A stretch of 44,483 nucleotides of DNA from Bradyrhizobium guangdongense (lineage in GTDB: Bacteria > Pseudomonadota > Alphaproteobacteria > Rhizobiales > Xanthobacteraceae), in NCBI RefSeq assembly GCF_006483445.1, contig NZ_PPPT01000152.1, positions 1 to 44,483 of the forward strand. Reading direction: 5' to 3'. The notes beneath the pieces are model-generated. The model did not search any database. It saw only the letters and a list, made by a program, of their open reading frames with translations, and was not told the DNA's origin. The position numbers and the translations under genes are program-made. How positions within the stretch are numbered: the stretch's first letter is position 1; each line of letters opens with the position of its first letter. Below are positions 33,895 to 43,613 of the stretch, in pieces.

Positions 33895-35529
33895 ATGAAG
33901 CTCGGCACTGCGATTGCGGAAATCATGCGGCGCGAGGGGATCGAGATCCTCTGCGGCTATCCCGTCAACCACCTGATCGAGTTTGCGGCCAAGGCCGACA
34001 TCCGCCCGGTGATGGTGCGGCAGGAGCGCATCGGCATCCACATGGCGGATGCGATCTCCCGCGTCACCTCGGGTCGTTCGATCGGCGCCTTCTGCATGCA
34101 GCACGGGCCCGGCGCCGAGAACGCCATGGGCGGCGTCGCGCAATGCTTTGGCGAATCCGTTCCGGTGCTGGTGCTGCCGATGGGCTATCAGCGGCGCCTT
34201 GCGCATATCGAGCCGAACTTCAACTCTTCCGAGGCGATGAAGCCGTTCTCGAAGTCGTCCGAGCCGATCATCCTGGCTCCTGAAGTCGCCAACATCTTTC
34301 GCCGCGCCTTTACAAAACTGAAGAACGGCCGCGGCGGGCCTGTCATCGTCGAAATCCCCGCCGACATGTGGAACGAGGAGGTGCCGGAGCCGCTCGACTA
34401 CACCCCGGTGCTGCGCACCCGCTACGGCGCCGACCCCGTCCATGTAAAGGAGGCGGCAAGCCTGCTCGTCAACGCCAGGCGCCCTGTGATCTATGCCGGT
34501 CAGGGCGTGCATTACGCGCAGGCCTGGCCGCAACTGAAGCAGCTCGCCGAACGGCTCGCGATCCCCGTCGTCACCAGCTTGGGGGGCAAATCGTCGTTCC
34601 CCGAAACGCACTCGCTCTCGCTCGGCTCAGGCGGCGTCGCGATGCCGCGCGCGGTGCCAAAATTCTTAGGTGAGGCGGACGTTATCTTCGGCATCGGCTG
34701 CTCCTTCACCGAAACCAGCTTTGGCGTGGCGATGCCGAAGGGCAAGACCATCATTCACTCCACGCTCGATCCGAACCATCTCAACAAGGATGTCGAGGCG
34801 AAGATCGGCCTGATCGGCGATGCCGGCCTCGTGCTCGATGCGCTGCTGGCGGAGATCGGCAAGACCGTCACCGCGAACCGCGACGCATCCGCAGTCGCCG
34901 CCGAGATCGCCGCCTCGCACAAGGAGTGGCTGGCAAAATGGATGCCCAAGCTCACCCACAATGACGCGCCGCTCAATCCCTACCGCGTGCTCTGGGATCT
35001 CCAGCATACCGTCGACATCCACAACACCATCATCACGCATGATGCCGGCAGCCCGCGCGACCAGCTCTCGCCGTTCTGGAAGGCGGTCGAGCCGCTCTCT
35101 TATCTCGGCTGGGGCAAGACGACCCAGCTCGGCTACGGCCTCGGGCTTGCGATGGGCGCAAAACTCGCAAAGCCGGACAAGCTCTGCATCAACGTCTGGG
35201 GCGATGCCGCGATCGGCTTCACCGGTATGGATTTCGAGACCGCGGTGCGCGAGCGTATTCCGATCATGTCGATCCTGCTCAATAACTTCTCGATGGCGAT
35301 CGAGCTCAAGGTGATTTCGATCTCGACCGAAAAATATCGCTCCACCGATATTTCCGGCGACTACGCTGCGATGGCGCGGGCCTTCGGCGGCTATGGCGAG
35401 CGCGTCACAAAGCCGGAGGACATCATCCCTGCCATCAGGCGCGGCATCCAGAAGACCAGGGAAGGCGTCCCGGTGCTGCTGGAGTTTATCACCAGCAAGG
35501 AGACCGAGGTGTCGCGGCCGGGGACCTGA
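33895..35529 (+). CDS. thiamine pyrophosphate-requiring enzyme (acetolactate-synthase-like)
   Basis: 544 residues, the three-domain TPP enzyme layout. The N-terminal Pyr domain holds the catalytic Glu in VRQERIGIHMADA. A central Rossmann-like domain follows (VIYAGQGVHYAQA). The C-terminal PP domain has the GDAAIGF...NN motif (NVWGDAAIGFTGMDFETA, SILLNN) that binds Mg-TPP. The exact reaction is unknown; this subgroup is usually annotated thiamine pyrophosphate-requiring protein, not true IlvB, and no regulatory subunit lies nearby. The ATG has a strong purine-rich GGGGAGAGAGA upstream. It is the first typical high-GC gene after the accessory segment. Confidence 0.88.
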   Translation: MKLGTAIAEIMRREGIEILCGYPVNHLIEFAAKADIRPVMVRQERIGIHMADAISRVTSGRSIGAFCMQHGPGAENAMGGVAQCFGESVPVLVLPMGYQRRLAHIEPNFNSSEAMKPFSKSSEPIILAPEVANIFRRAFTKLKNGRGGPVIVEIPADMWNEEVPEPLDYTPVLRTRYGADPVHVKEAASLLVNARRPVIYAGQGVHYAQAWPQLKQLAERLAIPVVTSLGGKSSFPETHSLSLGSGGVAMPRAVPKFLGEADVIFGIGCSFTETSFGVAMPKGKTIIHSTLDPNHLNKDVEAKIGLIGDAGLVLDALLAEIGKTVTANRDASAVAAEIAASHKEWLAKWMPKLTHNDAPLNPYRVLWDLQHTVDIHNTIITHDAGSPRDQLSPFWKAVEPLSYLGWGKTTQLGYGLGLAMGAKLAKPDKLCINVWGDAAIGFTGMDFETAVRERIPIMSILLNNFSMAIELKVISISTEKYRSTDISGDYAAMARAFGGYGERVTKPEDIIPAIRRGIQKTREGVPVLLEFITSKETEVSRPGT

Positions 35530-35655
35530 GCCGTACCAAAGGACACCCGGATACCCCAAGGATAGCGCTGGCGGGGACCGATCGAGGATGGAATAATCCG
35601 GCTTTCAGCGATTGGGCTCGGCCCCTTAAGGCACCGTGCCACTTGGATTTTTGGA

Positions 35656-38600
35656 ATGACCGCCCTTCCGCAGGACGTGGTGGCCGAGCTCAAAGCCAGA
35701 ATTGCCGAGCTCGAGCAGAAGTTGCAGGCGAGTGCCACCCAGCGCGACCAGGCGCTGGCCCGCCAGGTCGCGGCGGAGAACGAAGCCGCGCGGCTGCGCG
35801 GCACCCTCGACGTTTGGCGCGACCGCCGCAATGCCAGCGCGGACATTATCGCTGCCATCGCCAATGCGCCGGGTGATGCCCGCCGCGTCCTCCACCAAAT
35901 TGCCGAGACCTCGGCCCGCCTGTTCGGCGCGCCGAGCGCCACCATTCATATCGCAGAGGGCGACGGCTGGGCCGAAACTATTCGTGTCGGCGAGAGCTCG
36001 CAGCGTGTCGGCGCCGGCGTTCCGGACTCACAACTCAAGATCGGCGGCCGCAACATGCCCGGCGTTATCGTGGCCGAGAACCGCCAGGTCCACGTTCCCG
36101 ATCTCGACAATGTCGATCCCGCGATTGCCGATTGGCCCGGCCTGCCCTTCGCGCGCGCCGGCGGGACGCGGTCGATGTCGGGATCGCCGCTACGCCGCGA
36201 ATGCAAGGCGATCGGCGCGTTGATCGTCTACCGCGATCGGCTCCAGCCATTCTCCGACGAGGAGATGGCGCTCCAACAGATCTTTGCCGATCAGGCAGCA
36301 ATCGCAATCGAGAATGCGCGGCTGTTCAACCAGACCCGGAGCGCACTCGAACGACAGAACGCAAGCGCCGAGATCCTGCGCACCATTGCCAGTTCGCCGG
36401 GCGATGCGACCCGTGCACTACAGCAGATCGCCGAGACCAGCGCCCGGCTGTTCGACGCGCCCAGCACCTCGATCCAACTCGCGGAAAACGGCGAATGGGG
36501 CGAAGCCTACCGCGTCGGCACCAGCGCGCAGCATATCCGCACGACCGTTCCCCTCACCCAGATCACCGTCGGCGGCAAGAACATGCCGGGCCAGGTGATC
36601 ACCCGCAACGAGCAGATCAACATTCCCGATCTCGACCACACAGATCCCTCGATGTCGGAATGGCCGGGCCTGCCGCTGGCGCGCGCCGCCGGCACCCGCA
36701 CGATGTGCGGCACGCCGCTGCGCCGCGACGACAAGGCGATCGGTGCGCTGATCGTCTACCGAGACAAGCCGCAGCCGTTCACACCGGAAGAGCTGGCGCT
36801 GCAGCAGAGTTTTGCGGACCAGGCCGTCATAGCGATCGAGAACGCGCGACTGTTCAACGAAACGCGCGAAGCCTTGGAGCGGCAGACCGCGACGGCCGAC
36901 ATCCTGAAGGTAATTGCCTCCTCGCCCTCCGACGTCCAGCCGGTGTTCGAGGCGATCGCAACCAGCGCCAAGCGGCTTATCGGCGGCTTTTCGACGGCGG
37001 TGTTCCGGTTCGTCGAAGGAATCGCGCATCTGGCGGCCTTCACGCCGACGAGCTTTGAAGCCGATGAGGTGCTGAAGGCGGGATTCCCCAGCCCGGTCGA
37101 CAACTTCGAACCGTTCAAGCTGGCGCAGGGCGGCAAGCCGGTCCAGATCCCCGATATCGAGACGCTTCCGGGCTCGCAGATCAAGGAGATCGCGCGGGCG
37201 CGCGGCTTTCGCAGCATGCTGTTCGCGCCATTGATGAGCAATGGTTCACCGATCGGGCTGATCAGCGTCACGCGGCTCGAGTCCGGGTCTTTCACCGATC
37301 ACCACGTGCAGCTGCTACAGACGTTCTCCGACCAGGCGGTGATCGCGATCGAGAACGTTCGCCTGTTCGAGCAGGTGCAGGCGCGAACGCTCGAGCTTAC
37401 GGAATCGCTGGAGCAGCAGACCGCAACGTCGGAGGTGCTGAGCGTCATCAGCCGATCGGCCGGCGATCTCGCGCCGGTCTTCGAGGCGATGCTCAGCAGG
37501 GCCATGCAGCTCTGCGGCGCCAGTTTCGGGGTGCTCAACACCTATGACGGCGCACAATTCCACACCGCGGCAACTTATGGGCTGCCCCCGGCTTACGATG
37601 AGTTTCGGCGCATGCAGCCCCTCGACTATGGTCCAGCCACCGCGCCCGCGCGCCTGTTGCAAGGTGAGACGTTCGTCGAAATCGCCGACCTGGTCGAATC
37701 GGACGCCTATCGCGCCGGAGAGCGGAACCGACGGGCGCTGGTCGATCTCGGCGGCGCCCGCTGCCTGCTCGCGGTGCCGTTGCTCCGGGACGGGCACGTG
37801 GTCGGCACCGTCATGATCTTCAGGCAGGAGAACCGACCGTTCTCGGAGAAACAGATCACCTTGCTGAAACAGTTCGCGGCACAGGCCGTGATCGCGATTG
37901 AAAATACGCGGCTTCTCAGGGAACTCCGGCAACGGACCGACGACCTTTCACAATCCCTCGACGATTTGCGTGCCGCGCAGGATCGTCTCGTGCAGACCGA
38001 AAAGCTCGCCTCTCTCGGCCAGCTGACCGCCGGCATCGCGCACGAGATCAAGAACCCGCTCAACTTCGTCAACAATTTTGCCGCGCTGTCGGCCGAGCTC
38101 ACCGGCGAGCTCAACGACCTGCTCGCCTCCGCGACCGTCGCCGACGACCTCCGCGGCGAAGTCGACGAGTTGACCGGTTTGTTGAGGGACAACCTTGCAA
38201 AGGTGGTTCAGCACGGCAAGCGCGCCGATTCCATCGTCAAGAACATGCTGCTGCATTCCCGCGAAGGCAGCGGCGAGCACCGGCCGACCGATATCAACGC
38301 GCTGGTCGAGGAGAGCCTCAACCTCGCCTATCACGGCGCACGCGCCGAGAAGCCGCAGTTCAATGTCATGATCGAGCGGAACCTCGATCCCGCGGCCGGA
38401 GCAATCGAGGTTTTTCCGCAGGAGATCACCCGCGTGCTCCTGAACCTCATCTCCAACGGATTCTATGCCGTCGCCAAGCGGCGCGGCGAAACTGCTGGTG
38501 GCTTCGAGCCTGTGCTGAGCGCCACGACTCGGGCGCGCGGCGACGCCGTCGAGATCCGCATCCGCGATAACGGCACCGGAATCCCGCAGGACGTCCAGGA

Positions 38601-38793
38601 GAAGATGTTCAACCCCTTCTTCACGACCAAGCCCGCTGGCGAAGGCACCGGTCTCGGTCTATCCATGAGCCACGACATCATCGTGAAACAACATGGTGGC
38701 ACGATCGAAGTCGATACTCTGCCGGGCGCGTTTACCGAGTTTACGATCCGATTGCCGCGTAAAAGCAATTTTTCAGACAAGACCAGAGGTTAG
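35656..38793 (+). CDS. multi-GAF sensor histidine kinase
   Basis: Soluble kinase of 1045 residues. An N-terminal coiled coil (ELKARIAELEQKLQASATQR) is followed by four GAF domains (about 75-215, 250-390, 425-570 and 610-755), a coiled coil, and a HisKA-type dimerisation domain with phosphoacceptor His796 in LTAGIAHEIKNPLNFVNNF. The HATPase domain has NLISNGFYAV (N box, near 930), DNGTGIP and GTGLGLSMS. GAF1 and GAF2 are close copies (shared NMPG, WPGLP.ARA.GTR, AIGALIVYRD), pointing to internal duplication. There are no TM segments, so it senses a cytoplasmic signal. A single-domain response regulator starts 2 bases after the stop, so the pair is translationally linked. The ligand is unknown. 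Confidence 0.92.
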   Translation: MTALPQDVVAELKARIAELEQKLQASATQRDQALARQVAAENEAARLRGTLDVWRDRRNASADIIAAIANAPGDARRVLHQIAETSARLFGAPSATIHIAEGDGWAETIRVGESSQRVGAGVPDSQLKIGGRNMPGVIVAENRQVHVPDLDNVDPAIADWPGLPFARAGGTRSMSGSPLRRECKAIGALIVYRDRLQPFSDEEMALQQIFADQAAIAIENARLFNQTRSALERQNASAEILRTIASSPGDATRALQQIAETSARLFDAPSTSIQLAENGEWGEAYRVGTSAQHIRTTVPLTQITVGGKNMPGQVITRNEQINIPDLDHTDPSMSEWPGLPLARAAGTRTMCGTPLRRDDKAIGALIVYRDKPQPFTPEELALQQSFADQAVIAIENARLFNETREALERQTATADILKVIASSPSDVQPVFEAIATSAKRLIGGFSTAVFRFVEGIAHLAAFTPTSFEADEVLKAGFPSPVDNFEPFKLAQGGKPVQIPDIETLPGSQIKEIARARGFRSMLFAPLMSNGSPIGLISVTRLESGSFTDHHVQLLQTFSDQAVIAIENVRLFEQVQARTLELTESLEQQTATSEVLSVISRSAGDLAPVFEAMLSRAMQLCGASFGVLNTYDGAQFHTAATYGLPPAYDEFRRMQPLDYGPATAPARLLQGETFVEIADLVESDAYRAGERNRRALVDLGGARCLLAVPLLRDGHVVGTVMIFRQENRPFSEKQITLLKQFAAQAVIAIENTRLLRELRQRTDDLSQSLDDLRAAQDRLVQTEKLASLGQLTAGIAHEIKNPLNFVNNFAALSAELTGELNDLLASATVADDLRGEVDELTGLLRDNLAKVVQHGKRADSIVKNMLLHSREGSGEHRPTDINALVEESLNLAYHGARAEKPQFNVMIERNLDPAAGAIEVFPQEITRVLLNLISNGFYAVAKRRGETAGGFEPVLSATTRARGDAVEIRIRDNGTGIPQDVQEKMFNPFFTTKPAGEGTGLGLSMSHDIIVKQHGGTIEVDTLPGAFTEFTIRLPRKSNFSDKTRG

Positions 38794-38795
38794 CC

Positions 38796-39185
38796 GTGAC
38801 TGTGATGGTTCTCGTGGTGGACGACGAGCCCGATGTGGAGGCCTTGTTCCGCCAGCAATTTCGCCGCGATCTTCGCGCTCAACGCTTCGTGATGGATTTT
38901 GCCAACTCGGCCGCGGACGCGCTGGCCCGTGTTGCCAACAATATCGGGCAGTCGCTGATCCTGATCCTCTCCGACATCAACATGCCCGGGATGACCGGGC
39001 TGGAGATGCTGCCGAAGGTGAAGGAGATCCGCCCCGAGGTGCCCGTGATCATGATCACGGCCTATGGCGACACGGACACCAAGCGCAAGGCGCTGGAAAG
39101 CGGTGCGACCGGGCTGTTGACCAAGCCGATCGATTTCGCGCTGCTGCGCGAGGAGATCGACGCGCGGTTGGCGCAGGCGGGCTAG
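38796..39185 (+). CDS. single-domain response regulator
   Basis: 129 residues, receiver domain only: acidic pair DDEPD, phosphoacceptor Asp in LILSDINMPGMTGLEML, and conserved Lys in LLTKPIDF. There is no output domain, so it probably acts in a phosphorelay or by protein-protein contact, like DivK or CheY. The start is a GTG at 38796, two bases past the kinase stop; the kinase end supplies an AGAGG Shine-Dalgarno. The gene converges on the FAD-subunit gene with a 24-bp gap and no visible terminator. Confidence 0.92.
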   Translation: MTVMVLVVDDEPDVEALFRQQFRRDLRAQRFVMDFANSAADALARVANNIGQSLILILSDINMPGMTGLEMLPKVKEIRPEVPVIMITAYGDTDTKRKALESGATGLLTKPIDFALLREEIDARLAQAG

Positions 39186-39209
39186 CTGGACTCTGCGGAA
39201 CGGGTTTCC

Positions 39210-40127
39210 CTATTTCGCAAGTCCCTCCACCACATCCCGCACCAGACCGACCATGAGCTCGAGCTTGTAGCCCGTCATCGGCAGCGGCTTCGCGCCTGAC
39301 GTCGCAAGCTGCGCGGCCTGCGCGACGATCTCGGCAGTTGCCGGCTTGCCTTCCAGCGCCGCTTCGCAGGCGGTGAGCCGCAGCGGCACCGGCGCAATCC
39401 CGCCGGCCGCGATGCGGACATTGCGGAAAGTGCCGCCGGACAGCACGGCGCGCGCGCAGATCTCGACCAGCGGCCACTCCGCATAGGTGCGGCTGATGGC
39501 GCGCTTGTAATGCGCGCGTTCGGACGCCTGCGGCAGGGGAAGCGCGATGGCTTCGATCTTTTCGCCCGGGGCAAGCAGATGATCTGCCGCGCCGTTGCCG
39601 CCGTCACCGAGCAGATCGGGGATCGACAAGCGGTTGCGCCGGTCCGTCGCAACGGTCGCATCATAGGCGAGCAGCGCCATCGCCATGGTCGAGGGATGCG
39701 GCGCCACGCAGGGACCGAGATCGAAAGCGGCGTGATAGAGATGATTGCCCGATCGCGCCGGACAATCCGAGCCGCCCTTCTTCAGACAGTCGATCTGCGG
39801 ATTGCGGAAATACCAACAGCGGGAGCGCTGGGCGAGGTTGCCGCCGAGCGTTGCCAGATGCCGGATCTGCGGCGTGGCGAGGCCCTGTGCGGCCGCGGCG
39901 ATACCGGGATAGGCATCGCGGATGCGCGCGTCGGCAGCGATTGCCGCGATCGTGGTGAAGGCGCCGATGCGGGCCGAGCCGTCGGCAGCCCACTCGATCG
40001 TGCCTGATATGGCCGCGAGATCGACGATGGGTCCGCGGGACACGCCGCTGCGCCGGCGCTCCGAGATGTCAGTGCCGGCGGCGCGGAATTCGGATGCAGC
40101 ATCCATGGTTGCTGACAAGGGGCTCAT
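39210..40127 (-). CDS. FAD-binding subunit of a xanthine-oxidase-family molybdenum hydroxylase
   Basis: About 305 residues from ATG 40127, whose ATGA overlaps the stop of the molybdenum subunit. FAD-binding motifs are visible (ATPQIRHLATLGGNLAQRSR, and EKIEAIALPLP) with the CODH FAD C-terminal domain after residue 190. A Cys-rich insert, CWYFRNPQIDCLKKGGSDC plus a nearby GPC, resembles the extra [4Fe-4S] insert of PaoB/YagS and HcrB subunits. The upstream frame to 40748 is an out-of-frame shadow of the molybdenum gene. It is the last gene of the operon. Confidence 0.9.
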   Translation of the reverse strand: MSPLSATMDAASEFRAAGTDISERRRSGVSRGPIVDLAAISGTIEWAADGSARIGAFTTIAAIAADARIRDAYPGIAAAAQGLATPQIRHLATLGGNLAQRSRCWYFRNPQIDCLKKGGSDCPARSGNHLYHAAFDLGPCVAPHPSTMAMALLAYDATVATDRRNRLSIPDLLGDGGNGAADHLLAPGEKIEAIALPLPQASERAHYKRAISRTYAEWPLVEICARAVLSGGTFRNVRIAAGGIAPVPLRLTACEAALEGKPATAEIVAQAAQLATSGAKPLPMTGYKLELMVGLVRDVVEGLAK

Positions 40128-42817
40128 GCCGCGGTCCTCCCCTTCAGCGCTGCGACGATGCGATCGGGCCGGATTGGAATTTCGGTCAGCCGAACGCCGA
40201 TCGCATCGAAGATCGCGTTCGCGACCGCGGGCGACGTCGGCACCGTCGCCACCTCGCCGATGCCGACGCTGTTGCCGACCACGTGATCGAATCCACCCTC
40301 GTCGAAATGCACGCCGATCTCGGGCGTGTCGGCAATGCCGGGGATGCGATAATCCTCCATGCCGCCAGTCAATACGTCGCCGCTGCGCGGATCGATCTCG
40401 CGCGCCTCGTAGAGCGCGTAGCCGAGCCCCTGGATGACGGCGCCGCAGGCCTGGTTGTGCGCGAGCTGAGGCGCCGCAATCTTTCCGACCGCGATCCCCG
40501 TATGCACCTTCAGCACGCGCACGTGGCCGAGCCAGGTGTCGACCTCGACCTCGATCACCTGCACCGAGCTCGGCACGCCCGCGCCGATCACGATGTTCGA
40601 GTTGCGGCGCATCATCCAGCCGAAGATGATGCCGAGCAGCCCGAGGTCTTTCAGCGGTGAGCGGACGCCGGGCGCCGTGTTCTTTCCGTCTTCGCCGCGG
40701 GTCTCCGTGATGGCGATGTCGGCCGAACGCGCGATCAGCTCGCGCCACGGCGCATTGGAGCCGGGCGCGGGCTTGCGCGTGGCCTGGGCGAGGATCGCGG
40801 CCTTCAGTTTCTCGATCGCCTGGAGTGTCGGCGGCATCAAAGAGGCTGTGACGCGGCTGCCGCCGGCGCCAGGACCTTCCGGCAGCACGGAATCGCCGAT
40901 GCGTACCTCGATCTCACCGGGCTCGAGATCGAACTCGCGTGCCAGCGTATCGGCCAGCACGCTGCGGATGCCGGTGCCGATATCCTGCGTCGCGGTCGAC
41001 ACCACGATGCGTCCGCCCTTCACTGCAACCTCGACCTTCACCTTGGGCTGCCAGAGATAGAACCAGTAGCCGGTCGCAACACCAACGCCGCGGCGATAGC
41101 GGCCGGTTTGCGAAGCTGGCCGATTGCGCCGAGAGTCGCGCCAGGTATCGAGCCCGAGAGCCCAGTCATAAAGCCGCTGGCGGTTGGGATCCGGATCCCA
41201 GCGCTTGCGCAAGGCGATCGGATCGATCTTGAGCCTCAGCGCGGCCTCATCGACCGCCTGCTCCACTGCGAACGACATCGGCGGACCGCCGGGGCCGCGG
41301 AACGCCGCCCCCGGCGGCAGGTTGCTGATGACGTCGAAATCCGACAGCTCCTTGGCCTCGGCGGGATACATCAGCCGCGCCAGGCCCGCGATCGTCGAGT
41401 TGATCGCCGCCCCCGTGTCGGCATGCGCGATGACCGAAAGGGCCTTCAGCCCGCCTTCCGCGGAGGGAAGCAACGCGACCTTCACTTCGGCGGCGGGGCG
41501 ATAGCCGGCCACCGACAATTCCTCATGACGATCATAGGCCACCCGCACCGGCGCCTTCGCCGCGCGCGCGAGCTCGACGGCCGCAATCGCTTCGGTGCCG
41601 ATGCTCGCCTTCGAGCCAAAACCGCCACCGACATGGTCAGCGATCACGCGGATATTGGAGGGCTCAAGCTTGAAGCGCTTTGCGAGCTGATCCCTGAGAT
41701 GCACCACCCATTGCGACGAGGCGTGCACGGTCAGTCGGTCGCCGTCGAAACGCGCAACCGCGGCGTGGGGTTCGAGACAGGTATGCTGCTGCGTACCGGT
41801 GCGGAACGTACCTTCGAACAGTAGCGGGCTGCTGGCCTGACGCGCCTCGTTCACCCAGTTGCGCGCCTTCTTGGCGCGGTTGGCAAACACCGAGGTCGGA
41901 CCGCGGATGTTTTGCTTCCATGGCGCGGGCCCACCGGCCGCTTCCGACACGTTGCCGGCCTTCTTGCGGCTGGAACGATCGAACACCACGGGCGCATCTT
42001 CCTTCCGTGCAGCATCGAGCCCGATCACCGCCGGCAGTTTTTCGCTGGTGACCTTGATCGCTGCAAGTGCGGCGAGCGCGCTTCGGCGGTCCTTCGCCGC
42101 GACCGCCGCGATCGGTTCGCCGACATAGCGCACGACGCGATCCTCGGACAGCAGCGACACCACGGTGACGCCGGGCAGTGCCTGCGCGGGCGCCAGATCG
42201 AGCGCGCTGATGCGCGCATGCGCATGCTGCGAACGCAAGATCACGCCCTCGAGTTGCCCGTCATGTTTGATGTCAACGGTGTATTTGGCTGCGCCCGTCA
42301 CCTTGGCGCGCGCCTCGATGCGGGGACTTGCAAAATTTTCGCCGTCGAAGCGGCCGGCACAGGCATCGGCCACGGCACGGTAGATCGCATCATAGGCGCC
42401 GCAGCGACAGAGATGGCCTGACAGCGCAGCAGCGATTTCCTCGCGCGATGGCACCGCGCTCGCGTTCGCTGCGCGCCAGCGATCGCAGAACGCGGCCGCC
42501 TCCACGACGAAACCCGGCGTGCAGAAGCCGCATTGCAGGGCGTCATGCGCCATGAACGCCTTCTGCACCGGATGCAGATTGTTAGCGCCGATGCCCTCCA
42601 CCGTCGTCACAGATTTGCCAGCCACGGCGCGCGCCGGCATCAGACAGCTCGTCACCGGCACGCCGTCGACGAGCACGGTGCAGGCGCCGCAGACGCCGCC
42701 GCCGCAGACGAGTTTTGTGCCGGTGAGACCAAGTTGGTCGCGCACAACGTCGATCAGCATCGCGTCGGGATCGTCGGACAGGGTTTCGACGCGGCCGTTG
42801 ATGGTCGTCGTGCTCAT
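40124..42817 (-). CDS. fused [2Fe-2S] and molybdopterin subunit of a xanthine-oxidase-family oxidoreductase
   Basis: 897 residues. The N-terminal 165 or so form the iron-sulfur module: the plant-type ferredoxin cluster (CGGGVCGACTVLVDG...C) and the second helical cluster (QCGFCTPGFVV and GHLCRCGAYDAI). The rest is the molybdopterin subunit (from RIEARAKVTGAAKYTVD), with GGGFGSKA, AFRGPGGPP (active-site loop) and the catalytic Glu region VGIGEVATVPTSPA. Usually the iron-sulfur and molybdenum parts are separate genes; here they are fused, while FAD stays separate. It hydroxylates an aldehyde, purine or aromatic heterocycle; the substrate is unknown. ATGA overlaps link it to the TetR gene before it and the FAD gene after it. 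Confidence 0.93.
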   Translation of the reverse strand: MSTTTINGRVETLSDDPDAMLIDVVRDQLGLTGTKLVCGGGVCGACTVLVDGVPVTSCLMPARAVAGKSVTTVEGIGANNLHPVQKAFMAHDALQCGFCTPGFVVEAAAFCDRWRAANASAVPSREEIAAALSGHLCRCGAYDAIYRAVADACAGRFDGENFASPRIEARAKVTGAAKYTVDIKHDGQLEGVILRSQHAHARISALDLAPAQALPGVTVVSLLSEDRVVRYVGEPIAAVAAKDRRSALAALAAIKVTSEKLPAVIGLDAARKEDAPVVFDRSSRKKAGNVSEAAGGPAPWKQNIRGPTSVFANRAKKARNWVNEARQASSPLLFEGTFRTGTQQHTCLEPHAAVARFDGDRLTVHASSQWVVHLRDQLAKRFKLEPSNIRVIADHVGGGFGSKASIGTEAIAAVELARAAKAPVRVAYDRHEELSVAGYRPAAEVKVALLPSAEGGLKALSVIAHADTGAAINSTIAGLARLMYPAEAKELSDFDVISNLPPGAAFRGPGGPPMSFAVEQAVDEAALRLKIDPIALRKRWDPDPNRQRLYDWALGLDTWRDSRRNRPASQTGRYRRGVGVATGYWFYLWQPKVKVEVAVKGGRIVVSTATQDIGTGIRSVLADTLAREFDLEPGEIEVRIGDSVLPEGPGAGGSRVTASLMPPTLQAIEKLKAAILAQATRKPAPGSNAPWRELIARSADIAITETRGEDGKNTAPGVRSPLKDLGLLGIIFGWMMRRNSNIVIGAGVPSSVQVIEVEVDTWLGHVRVLKVHTGIAVGKIAAPQLAHNQACGAVIQGLGYALYEAREIDPRSGDVLTGGMEDYRIPGIADTPEIGVHFDEGGFDHVVGNSVGIGEVATVPTSPAVANAIFDAIGVRLTEIPIRPDRIVAALKGRTAA

Positions 42818-43476
42818 GAACGTGCTCCAGCCTTGCTGCGTGACGATCTTGCTCTGATTCCGGCCTTGCCGGACGGCGCGTCCTGCGATCTCGGCACGGC
42901 GCCCGCGCAGAGCGTCCGCACCATCAGCGCCATGTCCTTCAAGAACGCGTCTACAGGCTGCATCGCCGGGTGCTGCGATTTCGATCCGTGCACCGCCATC
43001 TCGACGAGACGCGCGAACTCGACCGGCGACAGGCCTTGCGGCAGCGCGAGTTTTTGCTTGCGCGCGACCCGCGTGATCGTCGCGACCAGCCGTTCCGCAT
43101 AGACCGTCGAAAATTTCTGGTAGAGGTCGCGCCCATGCACGAGGTGTTCGGAATAGAGCTCCTCGATATGCGGCGAACCGTCGAAGGAGCCGATCATGGC
43201 CCGCATCCGCGCCGTCATGCCGGCGACAAGAATGTCGGCGAAGCCTGCCCCCGCCTTCTCCGCATCGTTGATCGCACTTTCTTCGGCGGCAATCGCGGTC
43301 TCGTGCACGCGCGCGATGACGGCGCGGAACAACGCTTCCTTGGATTCGAAGTGATGATAGAGCGCCTGCCGCGTCAGGCCGGCGGCCTCGGCCACCTGCT
43401 CGATCGAGGAGCGGCGAAAGCCGTGCCGGCGGAACACCAGCATGGTGGCATCGAGAATGCGGGTCTTCGGTCCCAT
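42814..43476 (-). CDS. TetR/AcrR-family transcriptional regulator
   Basis: About 220 residues from ATG 43476. The N-terminal HTH is standard (SIEQVAEAAGLTRQALYHHFESKEALF) followed by a helical ligand domain. It is the first gene of the operon and overlaps the molybdenum gene by four bases, so it likely represses its own operon in the absence of the substrate. The start at 43476 gives MGPKTRILDATMLVF; a TTG at 43494 adds six residues. No Shine-Dalgarno is visible before either. The promoter candidate lies just upstream, so the mRNA may be nearly leaderless. Confidence 0.9.
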   Translation of the reverse strand: MGPKTRILDATMLVFRRHGFRRSSIEQVAEAAGLTRQALYHHFESKEALFRAVIARVHETAIAAEESAINDAEKAGAGFADILVAGMTARMRAMIGSFDGSPHIEELYSEHLVHGRDLYQKFSTVYAERLVATITRVARKQKLALPQGLSPVEFARLVEMAVHGSKSQHPAMQPVDAFLKDMALMVRTLCAGAVPRSQDAPSGKAGIRARSSRSKAGARS

Positions 43477-43482
43477 TTGTCG

Positions 43483-43510
43483 AACTTTACACAATCAGGA
43501 AAAATGTCAA
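43483..43510 (-). promoter_or_regulatory. candidate promoter of the TetR-molybdenum hydroxylase operon
   Basis: On the minus strand TTGACA (43510-43505), 15-bp spacer, TAAAGT (43489-43484). The -35 is perfect and the -10 weak, with a short spacer. If used, transcription would begin within a few bases of the TetR ATG. The stretch is AT-rich in a GC-rich setting, which supports a regulatory role. No clear TetR palindrome was seen. Confidence 0.4.
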
Positions 43511-43613
43511 ATCCCGATTTGGTGAGGGACGCCTTGCCCCGGTTGAGAACGGCGCCGGTTGTGCGATAGTCGCCTTACGACCGGTTGGCCGTGTCGTTTA
43601 GGAAATCGCGCAA

